DNA from: an uncultured Oscillospiraceae bacterium
GTDB taxonomy: Bacteria > Bacillota > Clostridia > Oscillospirales > Ruminococcaceae
DNA length: 53,425 nucleotides
Direction: 5' to 3'
NCBI GenBank assembly: GCA_934481445.1
Contig: CAKSPC010000014.1
Location: 1 to 53,425, forward strand
Shown: piece after piece, positions 42,384 through 50,454 of the stretch
Layout: each line of letters begins with the position of its first letter
Numbering within the stretch: the stretch's first letter is position 1
Made by a program: the position numbers and the translations under genes
Notes under the pieces: model-generated
Databases searched by the model: none
What the model was told of the DNA's origin: nothing
What the model saw: only the letters and a program-made list of their open reading frames with translations

Positions 42384-42656
42384 ATGACGCAGGATGTAGT
42401 CATGGAGATATTTCGCGAGGCGGTAATGCTGGCGTTCAAGCTGGCGCTGCCCGTGCTTCTTGTTGCCATGATAGTCGGACTTGTAATCGCGATACTTCAG
42501 GCGGCTACGCAGATACACGAGCAGACCATTTCGTTTGCGCCGAAAGCCGTGGCGGTGGGACTTACGCTGTTTTTCCTTGCGCCTTGGATGACGAACGAAT
42601 GCATTGATTTCGTGAACTTCATCTTTGAGAAGATCGCGGAAATCCCCATAACATGA
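42384..42656 (+). CDS. fliQ: Flagellar export gate protein FliQ
   Basis: A 90-residue, two-helix membrane protein (about 17-37 and 50-72), exactly family size. The pattern TQDVVMEIFREAVMLAFKLALPVLLVAMIVGLVIAILQAATQIHEQTISFAPK is characteristic of FliQ/SpaQ. Start is the ATG 9 bases after AAGGAG; a TTG two codons earlier is too close. It lies between fliP and fliR. Confidence 0.93.
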   Translation: MTQDVVMEIFREAVMLAFKLALPVLLVAMIVGLVIAILQAATQIHEQTISFAPKAVAVGLTLFFLAPWMTNECIDFVNFIFEKIAEIPIT

Positions 42657-42666
42657 GGACGCTGCC

Positions 42667-43452
42667 GTGTCGGAAATCTGGACTGCCATACAGAACAATT
42701 TCATAGTCTATATAATGGTGCTTGTGCGGGTGAGCGGGATATTCACGTTCAACCCGATATTCGCGCGCAACAATGTTCCCAACACCATAAAAGCGGGGGC
42801 ATCGCTTATGCTTGCGGTGGTCATGACCGCCGCCGGCGGAATGACCTACACCATGCCGGCGGGGCTGTTTCCGTTCGTGTTCGATATGGCGAAGGAGCTT
42901 CTCGTAGGTGCGGTGCTGGGACTTTTCGTGAACCTGATGCTTCAGGTCTTTTCCATGGCGGGCGAGGTCACGGATATGCAGCTCGGCCTTTCCATGGCAA
43001 AGAGCTACGACCCCACATACGGCGGGCAGACGGGCACAACGTCGTCCTACTACAGCTACTGGTTCATCCTGTATTTCTTCGCCGTGGGGGGACATTTAAG
43101 CTATATAAAGCTGTTTGCGGTGTCGTATGAAACAATACCCATCGGCTACGACAGCTTCAACATAAACATCGCGTACATCATGGTATCCTACTTCGAAACC
43201 GTGCTTACGCTGGGACTTAAACTCGCGATGCCCGTTGTGGCGGCCTCGCTTATAACCGAATTCTGCATAGGCGTGCTGATGAAGGCGGTGCCTTCGATAC
43301 ACGTTTTCGTGCTGAACATCCAGCTTAAAATGCTGGTGGGATTTGTCGTGCTGGCGGCAAGCTGCGGCGTTGTGTCGGAGTTTATGGAAAAGATAATGGA
43401 CATACTGTTCACCAACCTGAACGGTCTGGTGGAACAGTTCACGCTGACATAA
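42667..43452 (+). CDS. fliR: Flagellar export gate protein FliR
   Basis: A 261-residue membrane protein with about six helices. The N-terminal MVLVRVSGIFTFNPIFARNNVPNTIKAG segment is the conserved FliR start, and the large middle segment faces the cytoplasm. It completes the FliPQR gate that secretes rod, hook and filament subunits. Start is GTG, preceded by TGAGGA. flhB follows 28 bases later. Confidence 0.91.
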   Translation: MSEIWTAIQNNFIVYIMVLVRVSGIFTFNPIFARNNVPNTIKAGASLMLAVVMTAAGGMTYTMPAGLFPFVFDMAKELLVGAVLGLFVNLMLQVFSMAGEVTDMQLGLSMAKSYDPTYGGQTGTTSSYYSYWFILYFFAVGGHLSYIKLFAVSYETIPIGYDSFNINIAYIMVSYFETVLTLGLKLAMPVVAASLITEFCIGVLMKAVPSIHVFVLNIQLKMLVGFVVLAASCGVVSEFMEKIMDILFTNLNGLVEQFTLT

Positions 43453-43480
43453 CGGCTTGCTGAAAGGGCGGTGTTTTTAA

Positions 43481-44545
43481 GTGGCAGGCGAGGAAAAAAC
43501 CGAAAAAGCCACCCCGAAAAAGCGCCGCGATCAGCGAAAAGAGGGCAATGTTCTCCAGTCCAAGGAGATAGTCACCGCCGCGTCCGTGCTGGGCATATTC
43601 GCGCTGGTGCGCATTCTCGCGGGATATATGATGAAATGCATCCTCGCGTTCAGCGGATCGATTTTCGAGCGCTCGGGCACATACGATGTGAATGCCGATA
43701 CGGTCATGCCGCTGGTCGTCGAGATGATGACTGTTGTCGTGATGATAGTCGGCCCCGTGTGCGCGGGGGCGATGCTGCTGGGAATAATCCCGACGGTGGC
43801 GCAGACCCGCGGCCTTTTTACAATGAAGGCGCTGAAGCCGAAATTCTCGCGGCTCAATCCCCTCGAGGGAATAAAGAAACTGTTCTCGGCGCAGGCGATA
43901 ATCGGTATCCTTAAAGGACTTATCGAGGTAATCGCCATAGGCTGGATGGTATATAACGAGATATCCGACAGGCTTCCGAGGATACTCTCGCTGATGGATA
44001 CGGGGCTTATGCAGGGGCTTGCCTATGCGGCGCTGAGTATCTTCGACGTTGTGATGCTGATATGCATTCTGCTGGTTTTTGTTGCCGCGGGGGATTTTCT
44101 CTTCCAGTGGTGGCAGTTTGAAAAGAAGCTCAGAATGTCCAAGCAGGAAGTCAAGGAAGAATTCAAGCAGATGGAAGGCGACCCGCAGGTCAAGAGCAAG
44201 ATAAAGCAGCGGCAGCAGCAGATGGCGCAGTCCCGCATGATGCAGGAAGTGCCCACCGCGGATGTTATCATCCGTAACCCTACGCACTACGCCGTTGCGC
44301 TGCGGTATGACCAGGACAAAAACCGCGCGCCGCAGGTCGTTGCAAAGGGCAAGGATTACCTCGCGCAGAAAATAGTTCAAATAGCCGAGGAAAACGACGT
44401 ATATACAATGGAAAATCCGCCGCTGGCCCGCGCACTGTATGCGCAGGTCGACCTCGGGCGGGAAATACCCGTGGAGCTTTACGACGCAGTCGCAGAGGTG
44501 CTCACGGTGGTCTACAGGGAAAAGAACAAAACGCTTCATGCGTGA
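43481..44545 (+). CDS. flhB: Flagellar export switch protein FlhB
   Basis: A 354-residue protein with four membrane helices in its first 210 residues (KTEKATPKKRRDQRKEGN is the conserved N-terminus). The cytoplasmic domain contains the self-cleaving NPTH motif in VIIRNPTHYAVALRYD (about residues 263-278). Cleavage there changes export from rod/hook to filament subunits on a signal from FliK. Start is GTG after GAAAGGGCGG. It is complete and not fused to fliR. Confidence 0.93.
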   Translation: MAGEEKTEKATPKKRRDQRKEGNVLQSKEIVTAASVLGIFALVRILAGYMMKCILAFSGSIFERSGTYDVNADTVMPLVVEMMTVVVMIVGPVCAGAMLLGIIPTVAQTRGLFTMKALKPKFSRLNPLEGIKKLFSAQAIIGILKGLIEVIAIGWMVYNEISDRLPRILSLMDTGLMQGLAYAALSIFDVVMLICILLVFVAAGDFLFQWWQFEKKLRMSKQEVKEEFKQMEGDPQVKSKIKQRQQQMAQSRMMQEVPTADVIIRNPTHYAVALRYDQDKNRAPQVVAKGKDYLAQKIVQIAEENDVYTMENPPLARALYAQVDLGREIPVELYDAVAEVLTVVYREKNKTLHA

Positions 44546-44575
44546 CAGAAAAAATAAAGAAAGGGGAGTGAGAAG

Positions 44576-46675
44576 ATGATAAAGAAGCTGCTCAGCAACT
44601 CAATGGTATTGTTCGTTATTTTTATAATTCTCGCCATAATCATCCCGCTCCCGTCATGGCTCCTCGATTTCATGATAATGCTCAACATAGCATTGAGCCT
44701 TATAATCCTCGTTATGACGATGTTCATAAAGGAAGCGCTGGAATTCTCGGTATTCCCGACGGTGCTGCTGCTAACTACGGTGCTGCGACTGTCGCTGAAC
44801 ATCTCCACGACAAGAGGAATACTCACCCGCGGCTACGCCGGCGAGGTAATCAAAGCATTCGGCAACTTCGTAATGGGCGGCGACGCCATCGTCGGCTTCC
44901 TGATATTCATAATCATCGTATTGGTAAACTTCATCGTAATCACCAAGGGCTCGGAGCGTGTATCCGAGGTCGCTGCACGATTTACGCTGGACGCTATGCC
45001 CGGTAAGCAGATGGCGATAGACGCCGACCTCAACTCGGGACTTATCAACGAAGAACAGGCGAAAAAGCGCCGAAACAACATTCAGCGCGAAGCGGACTTC
45101 TACGGCTCCATGGACGGTGCCACGAAGTTTGTAAAGGGCGACGCCATCATGTCCATCATAACCACCCTGGTAAACCTTATCGGCGGTGTTATCATCGGTA
45201 TGGTGCGCGGCGGCGGTGATTTCAACACCATCCTCAACACATACTCCCTCGCAACGGTCGGCGACGGTCTGTGCTCGCAGATACCCGCGCTGCTCATCTC
45301 CGTTGCAACAGGTATGATAGTTACCCGCGCGGCAAGCGAGGACAGCCTGATGAACGATATCAAGAGCCAGTTCACCGCGCAGCCTTTCGTGCTGCTGATT
45401 GCGGGTATCGTCGTGCTGGTCATGATGGTGATCCCGGGATTTCCTACGCTGGTGCTTCTGGCGCTGGGAATCCTGCTTATTGTCGGCGCAGTGCTGCTCG
45501 ACAGAAATAAGAAGAAAATGGCGGCGCTGGAGCTTGCACAGCGGCAGAAGGCAGAGCAGAAGGAAGCCGAGCGCGCCAAGTCCGACAACGACTACTACCG
45601 CGACATCGACAACGTATTCAAGCTGCTCAATGTCGAGCCCATTGAGATGGAGTTTGGCTACAGTCTGCTGAGGCTCGTTGACGAAAAGAGCGGCGGCAAC
45701 TTCATCGAACGCGTGGTCATCTTCCGAAAACAATTCGCGATGGATATGGGTATGGTAATCCCATCCGTGCGAATGACGGATAACCCCGAGATAAATCCGA
45801 ACCAGTACATAATCAAGATAAAGGGCGAGGAAGTCGCCCGCGGCGAGATACTCGTCGACCATTACCTCGCGCTGGACAGCGGCGACGTCACCGCGCAGGT
45901 GGACGGCATCGACACCGTCGAGCCTGCATTCGGTCTGCCCGCGAAGTGGATAAGCGAGGACAAGAAGATCATGGCGGACGTTGCAGGATACACCCTTATT
46001 GACCCCGTTTCCGTTATGATAACCCACTGGTCGGAGATAATGAAGCGTTACGCACATGAGCTTCTCTCGCGTCAGGATGTCAACACCATGGTCGAGAACG
46101 TCAAGAAAACCAACCCCATCGTGGTTGACGACCTTATACCGAAAGTTATTTCTGTGGGATATCTACAGAAAGTATTGTCGAACCTGCTTAAAGAGGGCAT
46201 ACCGATACGCGACCTCGAAACAATCCTCGAAACGCTGGGCGACCATTCCAACGTGCTGAAGGATATCGACATCGCAACGGAATACGTCCGCCAGTCGCTG
46301 AAGCGCACCATCACGCACCGCTTTGCCGAGGCAAATTCGCTGCGCGTTATCACGCTGGATACGCAGATAGAGGATATGATCGTAAGCTCCGTAAAGAAGA
46401 ATGATCAGGGCAGCTACCTTGCAATGGCTCCGGATGTAATTCAGAACATCGTCGCTGCGACAAATAACGAAATAGATAAAATTAAGGATGTTATACCGAC
46501 TGTAATAATTCTAACGTCACCCGTGGTCAGAATATACTTCAAAAAACTCACCGATCAGTTCATACCGAATATAACCGTGCTGTCTTACAGTGAGATAGAC
46601 GCTTCCGCGCAGATACAGGCGATAGGCAACATCACGCTCAATTCCAAGGCTAAAACGGGCGTGCAGGCGGTATGA
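44576..46675 (+). CDS. flhA: Flagellar export gate protein FlhA
   Basis: A 699-residue protein. Eight helices fill the first 310 residues. The conserved FHIPEP-type loop appears as RFTLDAMPGKQMAIDADLNSGLINEEQAKKRR. The large cytoplasmic domain (about 345-699) forms the nonameric ring that receives chaperone-substrate complexes and contains the conserved DLIPKVISVGYLQKVLSNLL. A strong AAGGGGAG site precedes it. Unusually, sigma-28 follows directly; flhF and flhG, normally here in Firmicutes, are absent. Confidence 0.94.
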   Translation: MIKKLLSNSMVLFVIFIILAIIIPLPSWLLDFMIMLNIALSLIILVMTMFIKEALEFSVFPTVLLLTTVLRLSLNISTTRGILTRGYAGEVIKAFGNFVMGGDAIVGFLIFIIIVLVNFIVITKGSERVSEVAARFTLDAMPGKQMAIDADLNSGLINEEQAKKRRNNIQREADFYGSMDGATKFVKGDAIMSIITTLVNLIGGVIIGMVRGGGDFNTILNTYSLATVGDGLCSQIPALLISVATGMIVTRAASEDSLMNDIKSQFTAQPFVLLIAGIVVLVMMVIPGFPTLVLLALGILLIVGAVLLDRNKKKMAALELAQRQKAEQKEAERAKSDNDYYRDIDNVFKLLNVEPIEMEFGYSLLRLVDEKSGGNFIERVVIFRKQFAMDMGMVIPSVRMTDNPEINPNQYIIKIKGEEVARGEILVDHYLALDSGDVTAQVDGIDTVEPAFGLPAKWISEDKKIMADVAGYTLIDPVSVMITHWSEIMKRYAHELLSRQDVNTMVENVKKTNPIVVDDLIPKVISVGYLQKVLSNLLKEGIPIRDLETILETLGDHSNVLKDIDIATEYVRQSLKRTITHRFAEANSLRVITLDTQIEDMIVSSVKKNDQGSYLAMAPDVIQNIVAATNNEIDKIKDVIPTVIILTSPVVRIYFKKLTDQFIPNITVLSYSEIDASAQIQAIGNITLNSKAKTGVQAV

Positions 46676-46680
46676 CCTAA

Positions 46681-46712
46681 TTACAAAATGTAATATCACG
46701 TCGAAATATTAC
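46681..46712 (+). other. Overlapping inverted repeats before fliA
   Basis: TTACA (46681-46685) can pair with TGTAA (46689-46693). Alternatively GTAATAT (46690-46696) pairs with ATATTAC (46706-46712). The two share TGTAA/GTAAT and exclude each other. The second lies 4 bases before the GGGGG ribosome site of fliA. A regulatory role is only suggested. Confidence 0.35.
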
Positions 46713-46731
46713 AAAAGGGGGCAGGCGAAAT

Positions 46732-47478
46732 ATGGAGTACAACACCGCTGAACGCATTGCGGAGTATCAGCAGAGCGGCGATATTGCGCTCCGTAATGAA
46801 ATCGTCCTGCGGAATATGGGTCTGGTGCGAAGCTGCGCGATGTCGCTGCGGAATATGTACATCAAGTACGGCGACGCGGACGACGTTGTAAACGAGGGCG
46901 TTATCGCGCTCATGGACGCGATAGAAACCTACGACCCGCTTAAAGGCGCAAAGTTTGAAACCTATGCTTCGCTGAGGATACGCGGCGCGATAATCGACTT
47001 TATCCGAAAGCAGGACTGGGTCCCGCGGCAGGTCAGAAAATTCGCGCGCTCGCTTGACAAAGCAAACAGTATGTTGTATAATTTAAATAATAGGGCGCCG
47101 ACTACGGCGGAACTTGCCGGGCAGATGGGCATGGATGAGGATAAGCTGCTGAAATGCATGGCGGAGGCATCCTGCACCGTAACGCTTTCCTTCGAGGAGC
47201 TGCTGTACGAGGATAATTTCGAGGAGCCCGCCCTCCCGTCGCAGACGGATTCGCGGCTTATGCGCAACGAGCTGAGAAGCATGGTGGCGCAGGCTGTGGA
47301 TGAGCTGAAAGAAAAGGAGCGGCAGGTCGTGACGCTCTATTATTATAAGAATATGAAATATTCGGACATCGCGAAAGCCCTCGGCATTTCAGAGAGCCGC
47401 GTGTGCCAGATACATACAAAGGCAGCGCTTGCCCTGAAGGCAAAGCTGGAGCCGTATATCAAGGGAGGAACCCCATGA
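46732..47478 (+). CDS. fliA: Flagellar sigma factor FliA/SigD (sigma-28)
   Basis: A 248-residue group 3 sigma factor. Region 2 contains GDADDVVNEGVIALMDAIETYDPLKGAKFETYASLRIRGAIIDFIRKQDW, with the sigma-28 hallmark RIRGAIxDxLRxxDW. Region 3 has PTTAELAGQMGMDEDKL. Region 4 has LKEKERQVVTLYYYKNMKYSDIAKALGISESRVCQIHTKA. It directs late flagellar, motor and chemotaxis promoters and is held by FlgM until hook completion. flgM is not in this window. It overlaps the next rod gene by 4 bases. Confidence 0.93.
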   Translation: MEYNTAERIAEYQQSGDIALRNEIVLRNMGLVRSCAMSLRNMYIKYGDADDVVNEGVIALMDAIETYDPLKGAKFETYASLRIRGAIIDFIRKQDWVPRQVRKFARSLDKANSMLYNLNNRAPTTAELAGQMGMDEDKLLKCMAEASCTVTLSFEELLYEDNFEEPALPSQTDSRLMRNELRSMVAQAVDELKEKERQVVTLYYYKNMKYSDIAKALGISESRVCQIHTKAALALKAKLEPYIKGGTP

Positions 47479-48212
47479 ACAGAGGCTATTACTACGCCGC
47501 CAACGGCATGATAATGAACCAGCGCAAGCTGGACGCCATCGGAAACAACCTCACCAATATGAGCACCGCGGGCTACAAGCGCGACACCATCCTCACCAAG
47601 ACTTTTGACGAGCAGATGATACTTGTAAAGCACCGCGAAGAAACTTCGGGAACATTCGCGCATACATATGTTGATACATCCTACACAGATCTCGGGCAGG
47701 GCTCGCTCGAATACACCGAGTCCCCGTTCGATGTTGCGATAAACGGCGATGTTTATTTCAACATCGCGGGCTACAACGGCGAGCAGATGCTCACCCGCAA
47801 CGGCCAGTGGGAGCTTGACGGCGAGGGATACCTCACGCTGTCCACCTCCGGCAGGGTGCTGGGCGAAAACGGCGAAATTTATCTCGGCAACAAGGATTTC
47901 GTCATTGACGCGGACGGGTACATCTATCAGGATGGACAGGTGGTGGACCGCCTGCTGCTGTCCTACCTTGACCCTACGGGAAACGTAAATAAGTTCGGCG
48001 CGAATATGTTCACCTCCGTTGACGCGGGCGCAGTCCCGGACGGGGTTCAGTTTGACATAATACAGGGCGCGGTGGAGCGCTCCAACATCGACCTCAACTA
48101 TGAGATGACGATGATGATGAATTCCAACAGAATTTACGAGGCTTCCAGCGCTATTCTGAAGCTCTGCGACAGCATGAATCAGAAAGCCAACTCCATTTGC
48201 AAGCTTTCCTGA
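47475..48212 (+). CDS. Flagellar hook-basal body protein, FlgF/FlhO-like distal rod protein
   Basis: A 245-residue protein. The N-terminal rod motif is NRGYYYAANGMIMNQRKLDAIGNNLTNMSTAGYKRD, FDVAINGDVYFNI lies in the middle, and the C-terminal GAVERSNIDLNYEMTMMMNSNRIYEASS is the rod/hook D0 helix. By size and pairing it corresponds to B. subtilis FlhO or enteric FlgF/FlgG; I cannot separate these by eye. Start is the ATG overlapping the fliA stop (ATGA), with GGGAGGA inside fliA. A second rod gene follows, so the pair likely forms the distal rod. Confidence 0.87.
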   Translation: MNRGYYYAANGMIMNQRKLDAIGNNLTNMSTAGYKRDTILTKTFDEQMILVKHREETSGTFAHTYVDTSYTDLGQGSLEYTESPFDVAINGDVYFNIAGYNGEQMLTRNGQWELDGEGYLTLSTSGRVLGENGEIYLGNKDFVIDADGYIYQDGQVVDRLLLSYLDPTGNVNKFGANMFTSVDAGAVPDGVQFDIIQGAVERSNIDLNYEMTMMMNSNRIYEASSAILKLCDSMNQKANSICKLS

Positions 48213-48227
48213 TGAAAGGGGCATAAA

Positions 48228-48953
48228 ATGAACATATCATTCCACACCGGCAAAACCGCCATGATCGCGCAGGCGCAGGCGCTCAACGTCTACGGCAACA
48301 ACATCGCGAACATAAATACCTACGGCTATCAGACCCTCCGCCCCGACTTTGCGGATACGCTGTATTCCGTTCAGCGCGCGACGGAGCCCGACTGGCAGAC
48401 AGGCCACGGCGCATATGTGCAGAAAACCGACCTCATGTTTGAGGAGAGCAGCTTCTATTTCTCGGATATGATGACTGATTTTGCCCCCGCGGGAGAGGGC
48501 TTTTTCGCCGTGCAGGATCGCTACGGCGAGATAAACTACACCCGCGACGGCTCTTTCAACATGACGCAGGCGGAAACCGGCGAGTGGTATCTCGTCAGCG
48601 GCTCCGGCGAGTATGTCATGGATTACGACATGAACAGGATAGTCATTCCGTTTGACGAGGAAACCAACCTCCCCGATTATACGGAGTTAAAGAACATGGT
48701 CGGCGTGTTCACCTTTGACAATCCCTACGGGCTGGAGGCAAAGGGCACGAACCGCTATGTTTCCACCGACCGCAGCGGCGCTGCGACCGCGGACAGGGGC
48801 ATGGATAAGCTTCAGGGCGCGCTGGTGACATCCAACGTAGACCTTGCAACACAGATGGTAAAACTCATCGAAACCCAGCGTGCGTATCAGATAAGCTCCC
48901 GTGTTGTTACAACTTCGGATGAATTCACCCGAATTGCAAACAATCTCAGATAA
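48228..48953 (+). CDS. Flagellar basal-body rod protein, FlgG/FlhP-like
   Basis: A 241-residue protein with LNVYGNNIANINTYGYQTLRPDF (about 20-42), APAGEGFFAVQD in the middle, and GALVTSNVDLATQMVKLIETQRAYQISSRVVTTSDEFTRIANNLR at the C-terminus, the classic FlgG end. It is expected in the distal rod beside the preceding gene, like B. subtilis FlhO/FlhP. GAAAGGGG lies upstream. Expression may rise through a sigma-28 feedback loop, but I see no sigma-28 promoter in the short gap. Confidence 0.87.
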   Translation: MNISFHTGKTAMIAQAQALNVYGNNIANINTYGYQTLRPDFADTLYSVQRATEPDWQTGHGAYVQKTDLMFEESSFYFSDMMTDFAPAGEGFFAVQDRYGEINYTRDGSFNMTQAETGEWYLVSGSGEYVMDYDMNRIVIPFDEETNLPDYTELKNMVGVFTFDNPYGLEAKGTNRYVSTDRSGAATADRGMDKLQGALVTSNVDLATQMVKLIETQRAYQISSRVVTTSDEFTRIANNLR

Positions 48954-48966
48954 TTGGTGATATAGA

Positions 48967-49584
48967 ATGCTTAAAGATTATAACGACCTTTCACCTGTGG
49001 CGATAGACTGCCTCAAGGAAATAGGAAATATAGGCTCCGGCAGCGCTGCGTCGGCACTGTCCACGATGCTCGGAAAGGGCATTGATATGCGCGTGCCCGA
49101 TGTAAGGGTGCTGGATTATCAGCAGGTCATCGACGAAATGGGCGGCCCCGAAAAGATAATCACGGGTATCCTTGTAAGGCTTTCGGGGGATATCAAGGGC
49201 ATGATAATGTTCCTGCTGGAGGATAGTTTTGCCCGTGTGGTGCTGAACACATTTATGGACAAGCAGGATGTCACCGTGGTGGCTCTCGACGAAACGGAGC
49301 TTTCCGCCATATCCGAAATGGGCAACATCATGGCGGGGTCGTATTTGCAGGCGCTTTCCACTTTAACGGGTCTTACCATCGACATGAGTGTTCCCTCAAT
49401 GAAGGTGGATATGCTCGGCGCGATAATGAGCGTTCCGATAATCGAGTTTTCGCAGGTGGGCGACAAGGTGCTGTTCATCAACGACGGTTTTCTTATCGAC
49501 GGGGTTGACATCAAGTCGAATATAATCCTTATTCCCGAAATGGAGTCGCTGAATACATTAATGGAAAAGCTCGGTGTTATGTGA
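48967..49584 (+). CDS. cheC: Chemotaxis protein CheC (CheY-P phosphatase)
   Basis: A 205-residue two-repeat CheC. Both active-site sets are intact: E18, N21 and P44 (EIGNIGSGSA) and E116, N119 and P142 (EMGNIMAGSY). It dephosphorylates CheY-P and binds CheD. The next gene is cheD, overlapping by one base, so the CheC-CheD adaptation pair is co-made. With FliY in the switch, the cell has two phosphatases for CheY-P. Confidence 0.92.
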   Translation: MLKDYNDLSPVAIDCLKEIGNIGSGSAASALSTMLGKGIDMRVPDVRVLDYQQVIDEMGGPEKIITGILVRLSGDIKGMIMFLLEDSFARVVLNTFMDKQDVTVVALDETELSAISEMGNIMAGSYLQALSTLTGLTIDMSVPSMKVDMLGAIMSVPIIEFSQVGDKVLFINDGFLIDGVDIKSNIILIPEMESLNTLMEKLGVM

Positions 49585-50063
49585 TGAGTAATATAACTAT
49601 CGGAATATCCGATCTTAAAGTATGCAGGGCGCCGGACGTGCTGGTTACATACGCGCTGGGCTCCTGCGTGGGAATATGCCTGCTGGACAGCATAACGGGC
49701 GTCGGCGGGCTTTCGCATATCATGCTGCCCGACAGCACGGCTTCTATGAACGGCGCGGCGACTCCGATGCGATTTGCGGACACGGCTGTGCCTATGCTGG
49801 TTCGCGAGATGGAGCGTATGGGCGCGCTTAAGTCAAGGTTAAAGGCGAAGATAGCAGGCGGCGCGGTAATGTTCGCCACGGCGAGCGACAAATTCAACAT
49901 CGGCGAGCGTAATGTCGCAGCGGTAAAGGCGGCGCTTCGCGAGCTGCGTATCCCGATAATTGCGGAGGATACGGGTCTTGACTACGGAAGAACGGTGTTC
50001 TTTTATCCCGAAACGGGCGTTATGGAGATCCGCGCGGCGGCAAAGGGAATCAAGCAGTTCTGA
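49584..50063 (+). CDS. cheD: Chemoreceptor glutamine deamidase CheD
   Basis: A 159-residue enzyme. The catalytic triad T22, C28 and H45 (VTYALGSCVG, GGLSHIMLP) matches T. maritima CheD spacing. The later AKIAGGAVMF and NIGERNVAAVKAAL are conserved. It deamidates receptor glutamines and is regulated by CheC and CheY-P. I chose ATG 49584, overlapping the last base of the cheC stop; the GTG one codon earlier is also possible. It is the last gene before the operon's terminator. Confidence 0.92.
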   Translation: MSNITIGISDLKVCRAPDVLVTYALGSCVGICLLDSITGVGGLSHIMLPDSTASMNGAATPMRFADTAVPMLVREMERMGALKSRLKAKIAGGAVMFATASDKFNIGERNVAAVKAALRELRIPIIAEDTGLDYGRTVFFYPETGVMEIRAAAKGIKQF

Positions 50064-50083
50064 TCAAAAGGGAATAATATGCG

Positions 50084-50108
50084 ATACCCCATTATTGGGG
50101 TATTTTTT
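50084..50108 (+). terminator. Intrinsic terminator of the flagellar/chemotaxis operon
   Basis: ATACCCC/GGGGTAT form a 7-bp stem with loop ATTATT, followed by TTTTT, 20 bases after the cheD stop. Confidence 0.85.
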
Positions 50109-50181
50109 GTGCGCGGAAGGCGGGGGATAGGCTGTATTTGTTTGTTTAAAAAATTACACCGTTGAAAAGCTGCGGCGCATG

Positions 50182-50275
50182 GGACTGTTTAAAAATTCAA
50201 ACGGAAGGTAGTTGCAACAGACTGTGGGGGAAAACTCTTGTTTTCCCCCACACCCCTTTAGCGCTTTGGAAGTCG
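50182..50275 (+). repeat. Composite intergenic element, module 1, copy C
   Basis: A 94-base copy in the same orientation as cheD, beginning 73 bases after the operon terminator. The core hairpin has arms TGGGGGAAAA and TTTTCCCCCA around CTCTTG. The left flank (CTGTTTAAAAATTC, AAACGG) also matches copy A but not copy B, so the full unit is about 95 bases. Confidence 0.74.
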
Positions 50276-50350
50276 GATAAACGCACCTGCTTTTTAGCTG
50301 CGCTGCGAAAGATTTTCTATGCGTGGAGTATTTCGCCACTGCGGTGGCGA

Positions 50351-50367
50351 CGAGGGCGCTGCCCTCG
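50351..50367 (+). repeat. Composite intergenic element, module 2, copy C
   Basis: GAGGG/CCCTC arms (with an outer C-G pair) surround CGCTG, 75 bases after module 1. The GACCTGC following it is also shared with copy A. Confidence 0.6.
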
Positions 50368-50424
50368 ACCTGCGAGGGGGTCGCCCCCTCGACCGCGTGT
50401 ATTGGCGCCACAAAGACTAAATGT

Positions 50425-50452
50425 AATGCGCCGCAGAACCCCACGGCGCATT
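50425..50452 (-). terminator. Hairpin after the HAD phosphatase gene
   Basis: A perfect 9-bp stem AATGCGCCG/CGGCGCATT with a 10-base loop lies 2 bases beyond the minus-strand stop codon. The following minus-strand sequence (ACATTTAG) is only weakly T-rich, so termination strength is uncertain. Confidence 0.5.
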
Positions 50453-50454
50453 TC

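Larger units (their letters stand above)
50064..50454. other. Intergenic region with operon terminator and composite repeat copy C
   Basis: These 391 bases hold the flagellar operon terminator (50084-50108), module 1 of the repeat (50182-50275), module 2 (50351-50367), a further hairpin of GAGGGGG/CCCCCTC type (about 50374-50390), and the HAD-gene hairpin (50425-50452). No gene is present; open frames here are repeat artefacts. Confidence 0.7.
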
